A stretch of 49,778 nt of DNA, taken from positions 1 to 49,778 of the forward strand of contig CALFVD010000078.1 in NCBI GenBank assembly GCA_937928005.1. The letters are read 5' to 3'. Every line of letters begins with the position of its first letter. The stretch's first letter is position 1. Source of the stretch: an uncultured Neomegalonema sp. Its GTDB lineage: Bacteria > Pseudomonadota > Alphaproteobacteria > Rhodobacterales > Rhodobacteraceae. Position numbers and translations under genes: made by a program. Under the pieces are notes generated by a model. The model ran no database searches and was not told where the DNA came from. It saw only the letters and a list, made by a program, of their open reading frames with translations. This document shows, one piece after another, positions 27,550 to 36,169 of this stretch.

Positions 27550-28290
27550 ATGACCCCCGCAATCCTCATCACCGGCGCGGGCGCGCGGCTGGGCAAGGCG
27601 TTGGCCCTACGCTTCGCCCGCGAAGGTCACGATATCGCCCTCCACTACAACACCTCCGATACCGGCGCGTACCAAGTAGCATCGGCCATCGAGGCGATGG
27701 GCCGCAAAGCCACCCTCCACCAAGCCGACCTGAGCGACTCGAAAGCCTGCACCGCCCTCATCGCACAGGCCCATGACGCTTTCCCTAATCTCACCGGCCT
27801 CATAAACTCGGCCTCCGTTTTCGAGCGCGACACACTCGACACCATGGATGTCGATTTCTTGCGCAACCAGATGAGCATCAACGCCGAAGCGCCCCTTTTC
27901 CTCGGTCAAGCTTTCTGGCAAACCATCGACACCTCCGGCTGGATCATCAATCTCCTTGATGCCAAGGTTTTCCAAACCACCCCCGAATTCTTCTCCTACA
28001 CCCTGTCAAAACTCGCCCTCGTGCAAGTGACAGAAATGCTCGCCATGGCCTGCGCCCCGAAGGTTCGCGTGAACGGCATAGCCCCCGGCCTCGTGCTACG
28101 CTCCGGCAATCAGACCGATGCGGATTTTGAGCGCGTCCACGATCTCAACCCCCTGAAACACGGCCCGACCGAACAGGAAATCTGCGACATGGCTCTCACG
28201 CTTGCCCGTAGCAACGCCACCTCCGGCCAGATCATCGCCGTCGACGGGGGCCGCCATTTCTATTCTCCCAGCCACGCGCAGAACACATGA
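27550..28290 (+). CDS. folM: FolM/PTR1-like pteridine reductase (SDR family)
   Basis: A 246-residue short-chain dehydrogenase. The nucleotide motif TGAGARLGKAL has the TGxxxRxG form characteristic of pteridine reductases rather than the common TGxxxGxG. The active site has NLLDAKVFQ (the Asp of PTR1-type enzymes) and YTLSKLAL (Tyr-x3-Lys). It ends VDGGRHFYS. It should reduce a dihydropteridine (dihydromonapterin or dihydrofolate) with NADPH. The start of the FolB/FolX-like gene overlaps its stop by ATGA (28287-28290). The same pair of activities is adjacent in E. coli (folX-folM), which supports a tetrahydromonapterin or folate role. Confidence 0.82.
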   Translation: MTPAILITGAGARLGKALALRFAREGHDIALHYNTSDTGAYQVASAIEAMGRKATLHQADLSDSKACTALIAQAHDAFPNLTGLINSASVFERDTLDTMDVDFLRNQMSINAEAPLFLGQAFWQTIDTSGWIINLLDAKVFQTTPEFFSYTLSKLALVQVTEMLAMACAPKVRVNGIAPGLVLRSGNQTDADFERVHDLNPLKHGPTEQEICDMALTLARSNATSGQIIAVDGGRHFYSPSHAQNT

Positions 28291-28634
28291 CCCAGACCAT
28301 CCGCATCGATCGTCTGACCCTGCCGATGATGATTGGCATCCTCGATTTTGAGCGTGAAGCGCCGCAAACCGTCGAAATCAGCATCGATATCCGCGTGCGC
28401 GCTGGGCTGGCACCGGGCGAGTTCATCTCCTACGCCCCCGTGGTCGAGCACCTGATTGCCTTGTCCACTTCCCGCCGCCATATTGATCTTGTGGAGGAAC
28501 TGGCCGAGGAAATTTTTGCCTTCCTCTTCCCCGATCCTCGCATCGCGGGCGCGACTGTCACCGTGATGAAACCCGACATTTTCGCCCAAGCGGCGGGCGT
28601 AGGGATAACGGAAATTCGAGAAAACTCTTCCTAA
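28287..28634 (+). CDS. folB: Dihydroneopterin aldolase/epimerase (FolB/FolX family)
   Basis: A 115-residue member of the dihydroneopterin aldolase fold. It opens IRIDRLTLPMMIGILDFER, matching the family lead (usually LxxxxxIGVxxxER). It keeps the Tyr in ISYAPVVEHL, the Glu in LVEELAEEI that anchors the pterin, and the Lys-Pro in VTVMKPDIF. FolB cuts dihydroneopterin to glycolaldehyde and 6-hydroxymethyl-dihydropterin in folate synthesis, while FolX epimerises the triphosphate; the sequence does not decide between them. Coupling to the FolM-like gene by ATGA favours a monapterin-type job. Confidence 0.85.
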   Translation: MTQTIRIDRLTLPMMIGILDFEREAPQTVEISIDIRVRAGLAPGEFISYAPVVEHLIALSTSRRHIDLVEELAEEIFAFLFPDPRIAGATVTVMKPDIFAQAAGVGITEIRENSS

Positions 28635-28723
28635 ATTCCCCCCGACAAAACCGCGTGTAAAAAGAAACTCTCTACCATTTCGTGCAAAACTCTATCGCAG
28701 CAAATGAAGAGGGAAGAAGCACC

Positions 28724-29323
28724 ATGAACAGGTTCACAACGACGGGAATTGCCATTGCGCTCGCGATGGTCATGGCCAGTGATCCAGCGGCGGCGAAGAA
28801 GCGCGGCGGCGGCGGCGGTGGCTTTATCCCCATTCCAGGCTTCGGTGGTAGCGAATCTATCGAACTCGTCCACGACCTCGACGATGTTTCCCTACTCGAA
28901 TATAAGGACGGCACCTATATCAACCTCGGCTACCTGCATAGCGGTGCAGATAGTCGCTGGGTTGGCCATATTGGATCGTCGAGCACCTTCCTTGATCTTG
29001 ACGAAGAGAAGATGCGATTGCTGATCCAGATGGGCGGCTTGTCCGATTTCCCGCCTGTGCCAGAGAAGGAATTCCCCTATAAGGGGCTTATGGTCATCGG
29101 TGGCCTCGCGCTGGTGTTCAACAGCCGTAAGATCATGCGCAAGGTGCGTGGCGACACAGCGTCCACCATGCGCCGTTCCGTCGAACGACAGGATGTCTCC
29201 AGCGTCAATTGGGAAAAGATGGATGCCCATATCGCTGAAGCCGCAGCAGAAAGCGCCCCCGCACCCCGGCCCCGTCGTCAGCGCGCCCCCGCAAACGGCT
29301 CCTTCGGGAAGCGCGGCACGTAA
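28724..29323 (+). CDS. Small exported protein of unknown function
   Basis: A 199-residue protein with a signal peptide (about residues 1-24, cut near AAA-KKRG), then a glycine run, an ordered central part (LLEYKDGTYINLGYLHSG and LDLDEEKMRLLIQMGG), a single hydrophobic segment (GLMVIGGLALVF, near residue 125), and a basic, Pro/Ala-rich tail. No family is recognised. The ATG at 28724 is chosen over the ATG at 28682 because GAAGAGGGA precedes it and the signal peptide then starts properly. It could be a periplasmic protein tethered by its internal segment. It stands alone between the folB gene and a hydrolase. Confidence 0.7.
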   Translation: MNRFTTTGIAIALAMVMASDPAAAKKRGGGGGGFIPIPGFGGSESIELVHDLDDVSLLEYKDGTYINLGYLHSGADSRWVGHIGSSSTFLDLDEEKMRLLIQMGGLSDFPPVPEKEFPYKGLMVIGGLALVFNSRKIMRKVRGDTASTMRRSVERQDVSSVNWEKMDAHIAEAAAESAPAPRPRRQRAPANGSFGKRGT

Positions 29324-29423
29324 CCATGGGGCGGGTAATAAAGCGAATTACGATTACCCTTAATCACCAAGTGCCATGTTTCGAGCAGCTCTTGACGCAA
29401 AACATGGCTCAGGTTTGTCGCAA

Positions 29424-30365
29424 ATGGCTATAGCGAGACTGACAGGCACTCTCCGTTCAATCTTACGCACGCTATTCGGCACACGGGCGCGCGCCCTGCG
29501 CACGGGTCTGGTCGCGCTCGTCCTCTATGTTGCCGCCGTCGGAACGCTCTACGCCGCACAGCGGCACCTGATCTTCCGCAACGGCACTGCCCGCCTCGAC
29601 CCCGCCGCCCGATACCTACCCGATATGCGCGAGCAGCAGATCACCGCCCCGGACGGAACTCGCCTCGTCCTCTGGACCGCGCCACCGCAGCCTAGCGCAC
29701 CTGTCATCGTCTATTTCCACGGCAATGCGGGCGTGATGGGCCATCGGTCGGGCCGCTTCAAATGGATGCGCGAGCGCGGATGGGGCATCGTCGCGCTTGC
29801 CTATCGCGGCAGCGGAGGCAGCACTGGTAGCCCTAGTGAGATAGGCCACGGGATAGATGCCCGCGCCGTCTATGACGCCCTACCCAGCCTCTTGGGCCAG
29901 CCTGTCGATGCCACCGATATCATCCTCTACGGCGAAAGCCTCGGTACCGGCGTCGCTGTAACACTCGCCACCCAGCGCCCGGTCGGCGGTGTAATTCTAG
30001 AGACGCCCTATGCCGCCCTTGATGATCTGGTACAGGGCTTGTTCCCGATCATTCCGATCAAACCCTTGGGCATGATGCACGACCCCTTTCGCAGCATCGA
30101 CCGGATCGACAGCATCGGCGCACCGCTTCTGATCATGCACGGCACATGGGATATGGTCATCCCGATCCAGCAAGCGCAGCGTCTATTCGACGCCGCACAA
30201 GATCCGAAATGGTATCGCTGGTTCGGCGGTGGACGCCATTACGACCTGTGGCACCGGGGCGCGAAGGACAGCATTGCCGAATTCATCGACCGTTATTACC
30301 CCAGCAAACGACGCTTTAGCGTCCTTCCATCCGCCACGCGCCCAGCAGCAGCGCCGCCGCAATGA
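29424..30365 (+). CDS. Alpha/beta hydrolase with N-terminal membrane anchor
   Basis: A 313-residue hydrolase of the ABHD13/FrsA-like group. A hydrophobic segment (GLVALVLYVAAVGTLYAA, near residue 30) anchors the protein, probably facing the periplasm. The core has YFHGNAGVMG (oxyanion region), LYGESLGTG with the nucleophile Ser in G-E-S-L-G, a later Asp in HGTWDMVIP and His in GGGRHYDLW, completing a Ser-Asp-His triad. The substrate is unknown. An upstream ATG at 29376 lacks a Shine-Dalgarno sequence, so 29424 is preferred. The last 50 bases overlap the end of the convergent VWA-like gene, adding a Pro/Ala tail that is not part of the fold. Confidence 0.85.
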   Translation: MAIARLTGTLRSILRTLFGTRARALRTGLVALVLYVAAVGTLYAAQRHLIFRNGTARLDPAARYLPDMREQQITAPDGTRLVLWTAPPQPSAPVIVYFHGNAGVMGHRSGRFKWMRERGWGIVALAYRGSGGSTGSPSEIGHGIDARAVYDALPSLLGQPVDATDIILYGESLGTGVAVTLATQRPVGGVILETPYAALDDLVQGLFPIIPIKPLGMMHDPFRSIDRIDSIGAPLLIMHGTWDMVIPIQQAQRLFDAAQDPKWYRWFGGGRHYDLWHRGAKDSIAEFIDRYYPSKRRFSVLPSATRPAAAPPQ

Positions 30366-32415
30366 GCAGGGCCAGCCAACCCGGTGCCAGCGGCGTTAGG
30401 CGGCTATCGCGCACCACATACGCCCCCCGCTCACGCAACCCGATCCAACCGGCGCCATAGGCACGCCGCGACCCGGCCACCCGGCGCAGGTTGGGCGTAT
30501 CCACATCGCGCAGCATCATCATCGCCCCGCCCGTCGCCTCGGCCACGGGGGCGAGGATATCGAAGGTTGCCAGCGGATTCTCAAATTCCTTGGGTGAGGC
30601 GGGACCAACCGCCGCTGGAGTCTCCAAAACCCCATCGGTAATCGAATATAGCCCCTGCTCCGCCGCCTCGAATTGCGCACGCCAGCGGCCCGGTCCACTC
30701 TGTGAAAATGGCACCGATAGCCGCTCGCCAGAGGGTGCAACGATATCGGCGGCCTCCGGCGCATCGCCTAGGCTACGTCGCACAATCTCGACATTCGCGC
30801 CCTCGGCGGCGGCAGTCAGCGCATCTTCCTCTAGCTGCGGTTCTTTCATCAGCCAATGCGCCACCCGGCGCAGCATCTCGGCCAGCGGCCCGCCGCCTTC
30901 ATAGCCTCGCGACCACAGCCACGCGGTATCCGTGGCCAGCATCGCCACGCGCCCCTCGCCCACCCGGTCGAGTACCAGCAACGGTTGCTCGTTCTCGCCT
31001 GACATCAACACGTTACCAGAGCGCGGCGCGACCTCGATCAACCGCATCCATCGCCCCCATGTTGGGTCCACGGCATCCGCCTGCGGCAACGTTGCGGTAA
31101 CGGGATGCTTCTCGCCCGTCTCGGTCAGCAACGGTGTGAACAACGTATTGGTCGACCCGCCCGTCGGCGTCGCGGGCATCAATTCGGCCAAAGGCGAGCG
31201 GTACAGGCTCGATGGTCCACCAAAATCAGGCCCGGCGGCGATCAACACAGCCCCGCCCCGGCGCACGTATTGCGTCACGTTTTGTAGGTAGGCCGGGGCC
31301 AATACCCCGCGCCGCACGTATTTGTCGAAGATCACCAGATCGAAATCATCAATCTTCTGCATGAAGAGTTCGCGCGTCGGAAACGGGATCAGCGACAATT
31401 CCCGGATCGGCGTACCGCTCATCTTCGAGGGCGGGCGCAGGATCGTGAAATGCACCAGATCGACCGACGGATCGGCCTTCAACAGATTGCGCCACGCCCG
31501 CTCCCCCGCATGGGGTTGACCCGACACCAACAGCACGCGCAGTCGGTCGCGCGCCCCCTGCACGGTAAAGAGCGCGCGGTTATTGCGGGTGGTGATCTCG
31601 CCCACCAGTTCCTCGACTTCCAGCTCAAAGACGGACGCGCCACCTTTATCTAAGGGAGCCGAAATGGTCGTCGCCTCATCCAGCGTTACCGTATCGCGCC
31701 GTACGGGCCGTCCGTCGATGCTCAGCGTGATGCGCGCGGCATTGGCTGGGGCCGGTCCCTGATCCACGATCCGTAGGCGGATCTGCACCTCTTCACCGAC
31801 AATCCCAAAACTCGGCGCACTTTCTAGGATCAACCGGCGATCATACGCCCCCTCGCGCCCCGTCGACAAAACATGCACAGGCCCGGTAAACCGCTCGGCG
31901 ATGGCTTCGGCATCCAGTGCGCCAAGGTCGGGTGCATCATGCGCGCGCCCATCGGTAATAAGCACGGCCCCGGCGATCCTATCCGATCCCACATCGGCCA
32001 GCGCCGTCTCCATCGCATCAAATAACCGCGTGCCCGCATCGCCCACGGCATCGGTCCCGCTCTCGACGGTCGCAATGCGCAATTCCAACGGTGTACGGCG
32101 TCCCTCGCGGTCGGCGGCTTCGCGCATGGCTTCGGCGACTTGGGCGGTCAGTTCAGCCCGCCCATCAATAGTCTGGCTCGCGCTTTCATCCACGAGCAAA
32201 AGCGCCACATCCGTCAACGGATCACGGTCTTCCTGCGTCAATTTCGGATCGACCAATGCGGCCAGCAACGCCAGACCAGCGGCCAGCCGCAACCATGCGC
32301 CCCGTGCGCCCCGCCACAAGCTAAAGGCAAAGACCGCGAGGATCAGCAGCACGAAGACCACGATGGCCCAATAGGGCAGCACAGGGGCGAAGACGATGCC
32401 GGTGGCGCTATTCAT
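30316..32415 (-). CDS. Membrane protein with VWA-like and glutamine-amidotransferase-like domains
   Basis: A 699-residue membrane protein, last of the MoxR operon. Two N-terminal transmembrane segments (about 14-34 and 40-58) precede a VWA-like part with a DESAS metal-site motif (VALLLVDESASQ) and ITDGRAHDAP. The middle (LRVLLVSGQPHAGERAWRN onward) looks like the class I glutamine-amidotransferase-like domain often fused in these proteins but without a clear Cys-His-Glu triad, so it is probably a binding domain. A C-terminal transmembrane segment lies at about 676-694. The role is likely a scaffold on the periplasmic or cytoplasmic face worked on by MoxR. The 3' end overlaps the convergent hydrolase gene by 50 bp. 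Confidence 0.78.
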   Translation of the reverse strand: MNSATGIVFAPVLPYWAIVVFVLLILAVFAFSLWRGARGAWLRLAAGLALLAALVDPKLTQEDRDPLTDVALLLVDESASQTIDGRAELTAQVAEAMREAADREGRRTPLELRIATVESGTDAVGDAGTRLFDAMETALADVGSDRIAGAVLITDGRAHDAPDLGALDAEAIAERFTGPVHVLSTGREGAYDRRLILESAPSFGIVGEEVQIRLRIVDQGPAPANAARITLSIDGRPVRRDTVTLDEATTISAPLDKGGASVFELEVEELVGEITTRNNRALFTVQGARDRLRVLLVSGQPHAGERAWRNLLKADPSVDLVHFTILRPPSKMSGTPIRELSLIPFPTRELFMQKIDDFDLVIFDKYVRRGVLAPAYLQNVTQYVRRGGAVLIAAGPDFGGPSSLYRSPLAELMPATPTGGSTNTLFTPLLTETGEKHPVTATLPQADAVDPTWGRWMRLIEVAPRSGNVLMSGENEQPLLVLDRVGEGRVAMLATDTAWLWSRGYEGGGPLAEMLRRVAHWLMKEPQLEEDALTAAAEGANVEIVRRSLGDAPEAADIVAPSGERLSVPFSQSGPGRWRAQFEAAEQGLYSITDGVLETPAAVGPASPKEFENPLATFDILAPVAEATGGAMMMLRDVDTPNLRRVAGSRRAYGAGWIGLRERGAYVVRDSRLTPLAPGWLALLIAAALLLGAWRMEGR

Positions 32416-32478
32416 GGGTATGACCTCGAAAAGATAACGGCGTCATGCCCGCGACGGCAACAGAGGAGGCAGCCACCC

Positions 32479-35265
32479 TCACTGTCCCAACCTCTGCAAC
32501 AGTGCGGGGATATGCACCTGATCCGACTTATACGACCCCGTATAGGCGTACATGACGAGGTTAATCCCGAACCGATAGGCCATCTCACGCTGGCGTTCGC
32601 CGCCCCGGCCCGACATGGGCAGCATCGGACGCCCCGCTTCGGTCATGGCCCAAGCCCCGGCCCAGTCATGGCCACCAACGATAATCGGCGATACGCCATC
32701 GTTTTTGAAGCCACCCTCCTTGGCGACCTCCTCCATGTCTTCGGGCGGGGCCGCCTCGACCCAAACTTTGCCCCCACGCCACCGCCCCGGAAATTCGTCT
32801 AACAAAAAGAACGTCCGGTGCAGCACATGCCCCTCCGGCACAGGCGACAGGGGCGGCAGGTCTAGGCCCGCTGTCAGGCGGCGCAGCGCCCGCGTGCCGG
32901 GGGTATCACCACTGCCCAGTGCTAGATTGCGGTCGCGGGTGTCGATCATCAACATCCCGCCCCGACGCATATATTCATTAAGGCTCGCAATCGCCTCATC
33001 CGACGGGCGCGGCTGGCCCTCACTGATCGCCCAGTAAAGCAGCGGATAGACCGCCAGCTCATCCGTCTCCAGATTCACGGCCTCAGGTTCCGCCGGTTCG
33101 ACCGAGGTTCGCTCAATCAGGATGCGGGTCAGACCGTAAAGGCCCGCCTTTGCGACATCATCGGTCTTCGGATCGCCAGTAATCACATAGCCCAAGGCTC
33201 CGTCGAGTGCCGCACGTAGCGCCTGTTCCTCATCCGCCGATTGGGCGCGCACATCATGGCCCATGCCCAGCGACAGCACCACAACCGACGCGGCAACAGC
33301 GCCACGTAACTTACCCGCCAGCGCCAACGCGGCGAGGGCATCGACCATCAACAGCGCAAGCGCAGCGGCGAGGAACCATGGTTTCAATTCAGTCTCCTTA
33401 CGCGCGCCGAGCGTCTCGATAGCGGTGCCAGCGGGGGGTGGCGGGGCGGCGGCTAATATGGCATCGGCGGGCAACAGGTTATGCGCCCGTAGCGCGCCCG
33501 CATCGCTCCCCCCCACGGATTGATACAGACCGGGGGGCGCATCAAAGCTTGCGCCCATGCCGATGCTCTCGCCGGGGATCGTTCGCGCGCCATCGGGGGC
33601 CGCACGCAACGCGCCATCCGCCCCAATCAGCGATACGGGTGCCCAGACGCCACTTGCCCCGATCCCGGCTTGCGAATCGCCACCCACTCCGAATTTCACG
33701 ATCCGGTCGAGCATATCGACGAATAATCCAGAAAGGGGGATCGTCGACCAGCGTGGGTCTGCGCTGGTATGGAACAGCACAATTCGCCCATCGCCCCTTA
33801 TATCGCTCGTCACCAACGGCGCACCATCGGTCAACGACGCCCATGTGCGCGTCGGCAAGTCGATATCAGGTTCAGCCAACACCTGCTTCGTCACCCGCGC
33901 ATCGTCGGGTGTGCGCAGGCCCGCAAAGGGGCTGTCTTCCGAGTACGAGGCAATGCGCTGCGGTTCACCCCAGCTCATCGCACCTCCCAGATCGCGTCCA
34001 CCGGGGCGGATGCGTACCGGCAACAGCGGATCATCACCCACACCAAAGCCCGCCCGCCGCTCCTCGGCAGTTGCGGCCAGCGTCGGCCCCGCAAAGCGCA
34101 CCAACACGCCCCCCGCTTCGACCCATGCGAGAACGGCATCGGCTTCACCTTCCGGGAACGCGCCAACATCGATCAGCAGCAACGTATCGACATTTTCCTC
34201 GATCAACGCCTCGATGGTCCCTTCACGCAGTTCAGTGCGCCCTTCGAGGGCTTTGCGCACGTAATGCGCGCCCGACAGCAACCGCTGCCCGGTCCCTTCG
34301 CGCTCGCCAGAAACAAGACCCACCTTCTTGCGCCGCCAGCGGTCATCAATCATCGCGGCGGCTCCGGCATGGCTCTCCCCTTCGATCCCGAAGACGGCGA
34401 TACGATTGCGCAATTCCAGCGGCGCATCGAACAAAGCCTCGGCGCTTAACTCACCTTCGGCAAACCCCGCATCGGCCACCGCCAGCGCCCTGCGCGTACC
34501 ATTTTCCTCAGCCGAATAGCCGATTACTTGCGCGCGGCTCTCGCCCACACCATCCGCCCGTAGCACAGTCGCACCCAGCCCCCCACCTTCCGGCGAAGCG
34601 GGCAATACGGCGCGTACAGTCCGCTCCGGCGATATCAACCGCAAACTCCCGGCATCGGCCAGTGCAGTCGCGAGCGCCTCATACGTCCCGTCATGGTCAA
34701 GGCCATCGGTAATCCAGACGCTCTGCGTGCCCTCTTCCACCCGGTCCAGCAGGTCCGCACGAACGGGCGGCCACGGCGCAGGCTCCAAGGCATCGATTCG
34801 CGCGCGGGCCTCCGCCGCCGACACGATCTCAACTTCACGCCCTTCTTCAACAGGCTGCGCCAGCACATCCAACCGCACGGCAACCCCCGCCCGATCCGCT
34901 TGGTCGAGAAGGTCGCCAGCGGCGGCGATACGGTCCTCCCAATCCGGCGCACTGGCCCAGCCACCATCGACGACCAGATGCAGCGGCGCATCGCCCGAAA
35001 GATTCGCGCGTGGGTTCAGCAATGGCTGCGCAAAAGCAAAGATTGCCAGCGCCACGATGACCATGCGCAACAGCAACAGCCACCATGGCGTATGCTGCGG
35101 CGTCTTCTCCGGCGGCTCCAAACCCAACAGGATTGCGACCCCCGGAAACCGCTCGCGCACAGGGGCAGGGGGCGTCGCACGCAGCAACCACCACAGCACA
35201 GGCAAAGCCAGCAGGCCAAACAACAGGAAGGGTGAGGCAAAGCCAAGGGCACCGATCTGGATCAT
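32479..35265 (-). CDS. BatA/DUF4159 membrane protein
   Basis: A 928-residue protein. The N-terminus is the double-transmembrane BatA-type module (LGFASPFLLFGLLALPVLWWLL, then PWWLLLLRMVIVALAIFAFAQPLLNP). The long middle part resembles VWA and glutamine-amidotransferase-like folds. A third membrane segment (FLAAALALLMVDALAALALA, near 670) leads to the C-terminal DUF4159 domain (from about 720, with YPLLYWAISEGQ, LMIDTRDRN and RFGINLVMYAYTGSYKSDQVHIPALL). It is gene three of the MoxR operon, following the DUF58 gene by 16 bp. It probably forms an envelope complex with its neighbours; the molecular function is not known. Confidence 0.87.
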   Translation of the reverse strand: MIQIGALGFASPFLLFGLLALPVLWWLLRATPPAPVRERFPGVAILLGLEPPEKTPQHTPWWLLLLRMVIVALAIFAFAQPLLNPRANLSGDAPLHLVVDGGWASAPDWEDRIAAAGDLLDQADRAGVAVRLDVLAQPVEEGREVEIVSAAEARARIDALEPAPWPPVRADLLDRVEEGTQSVWITDGLDHDGTYEALATALADAGSLRLISPERTVRAVLPASPEGGGLGATVLRADGVGESRAQVIGYSAEENGTRRALAVADAGFAEGELSAEALFDAPLELRNRIAVFGIEGESHAGAAAMIDDRWRRKKVGLVSGEREGTGQRLLSGAHYVRKALEGRTELREGTIEALIEENVDTLLLIDVGAFPEGEADAVLAWVEAGGVLVRFAGPTLAATAEERRAGFGVGDDPLLPVRIRPGGRDLGGAMSWGEPQRIASYSEDSPFAGLRTPDDARVTKQVLAEPDIDLPTRTWASLTDGAPLVTSDIRGDGRIVLFHTSADPRWSTIPLSGLFVDMLDRIVKFGVGGDSQAGIGASGVWAPVSLIGADGALRAAPDGARTIPGESIGMGASFDAPPGLYQSVGGSDAGALRAHNLLPADAILAAAPPPPAGTAIETLGARKETELKPWFLAAALALLMVDALAALALAGKLRGAVAASVVVLSLGMGHDVRAQSADEEQALRAALDGALGYVITGDPKTDDVAKAGLYGLTRILIERTSVEPAEPEAVNLETDELAVYPLLYWAISEGQPRPSDEAIASLNEYMRRGGMLMIDTRDRNLALGSGDTPGTRALRRLTAGLDLPPLSPVPEGHVLHRTFFLLDEFPGRWRGGKVWVEAAPPEDMEEVAKEGGFKNDGVSPIIVGGHDWAGAWAMTEAGRPMLPMSGRGGERQREMAYRFGINLVMYAYTGSYKSDQVHIPALLQRLGQ

Positions 35266-35281
35266 GCCTTACTCTTTTCTG

Positions 35282-36169
35282 TCATCCACTCACCCGTTTC
35301 GCCTGTAGCGTCTGATAAATCATCATCAACGCCGGGGTTGCGGGCGTATCGGTTCGGTGAATCGCAAAGGTCCAGCCCGCCTGCCGTGCCATATCCCGCA
35401 GCGCCGTGCGCCGTGCCTCCAGCTTGCCCTGATACGCATCGCGTAGGCTTTCAGCCCGATCTGCGTCATAGCGTGTCGCACCGCCAATACTCTCAAACAA
35501 CACGCGCCCCGAATACGGAAAGGCTTCCTCCACCGGATCGACCACCTGTACCAGCACGCCCCGTACCCGCCGCGCGACCGCCGCCGATAGCGCCTTCGAC
35601 AACGCATCCAGATCGCCAAAGAAATCGGACAAAAATAACCCTCGCGCGCCCATCGGCCACGCCGATTCCGGCGGCGTCCCTGTCTCGGCCTGTTCGCCGA
35701 CCGGTAGGGATAGGCTGTTCGACAGCCGGTTAATCCCCGACCGCCCCTGCATGATACGCCCTGCATCCGCGCGCATCAGTGCAAACCGCTCATCACCGCG
35801 CTCCAACAATACAGCGGTTGCCAGCGCCAATACCGCAGCACGACGCGCCTTGGTCGTCTCCACACCCTTCGAGGCAAAATCCATCGAGGCCGACTCGTCC
35901 GGCCACAGGAACACAGTCTGTGACGTTTCCCATTCCGTTTCCCGCACAAACAGATCATCCGACCGCCCCGACCGCCGCCAATCAATAGACCCCAGCGAGT
36001 CTCCCGGCTGCGCATGGCGGTACTGCCAAAACGTCTCGCCCGACCCCGCCGAGCGCCGCCCATGCACACCCCAGATGCTCGCCGCCGCTCGCTCGGCTTC
36101 CGCCAGAAGCGGAGGGAGAGCAGCGGCAGCGGCGCTGGCTTCGGAATTGAGGCGGGTTGCGGGGTTCAA
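35282..36169 (-). CDS. DUF58 domain protein
   Basis: A 295-residue cytoplasmic protein. The DUF58 signature is clear: RHAQPGDSLGSIDWRRSGRSDDLFVRE, followed by VFLWPDESASM with the VWA-type DxSxS metal site and LFLSDFFGD. DUF58 proteins are partners of MoxR AAA ATPases and assemble or insert metal- or membrane-bound complexes. The start is a TTG at 36169 that overlaps the moxR stop (TTGA); no closer ATG would keep the domain whole. It is the second gene in the operon. Confidence 0.88.
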   Translation of the reverse strand: MNPATRLNSEASAAAAALPPLLAEAERAAASIWGVHGRRSAGSGETFWQYRHAQPGDSLGSIDWRRSGRSDDLFVRETEWETSQTVFLWPDESASMDFASKGVETTKARRAAVLALATAVLLERGDERFALMRADAGRIMQGRSGINRLSNSLSLPVGEQAETGTPPESAWPMGARGLFLSDFFGDLDALSKALSAAVARRVRGVLVQVVDPVEEAFPYSGRVLFESIGGATRYDADRAESLRDAYQGKLEARRTALRDMARQAGWTFAIHRTDTPATPALMMIYQTLQAKRVSG

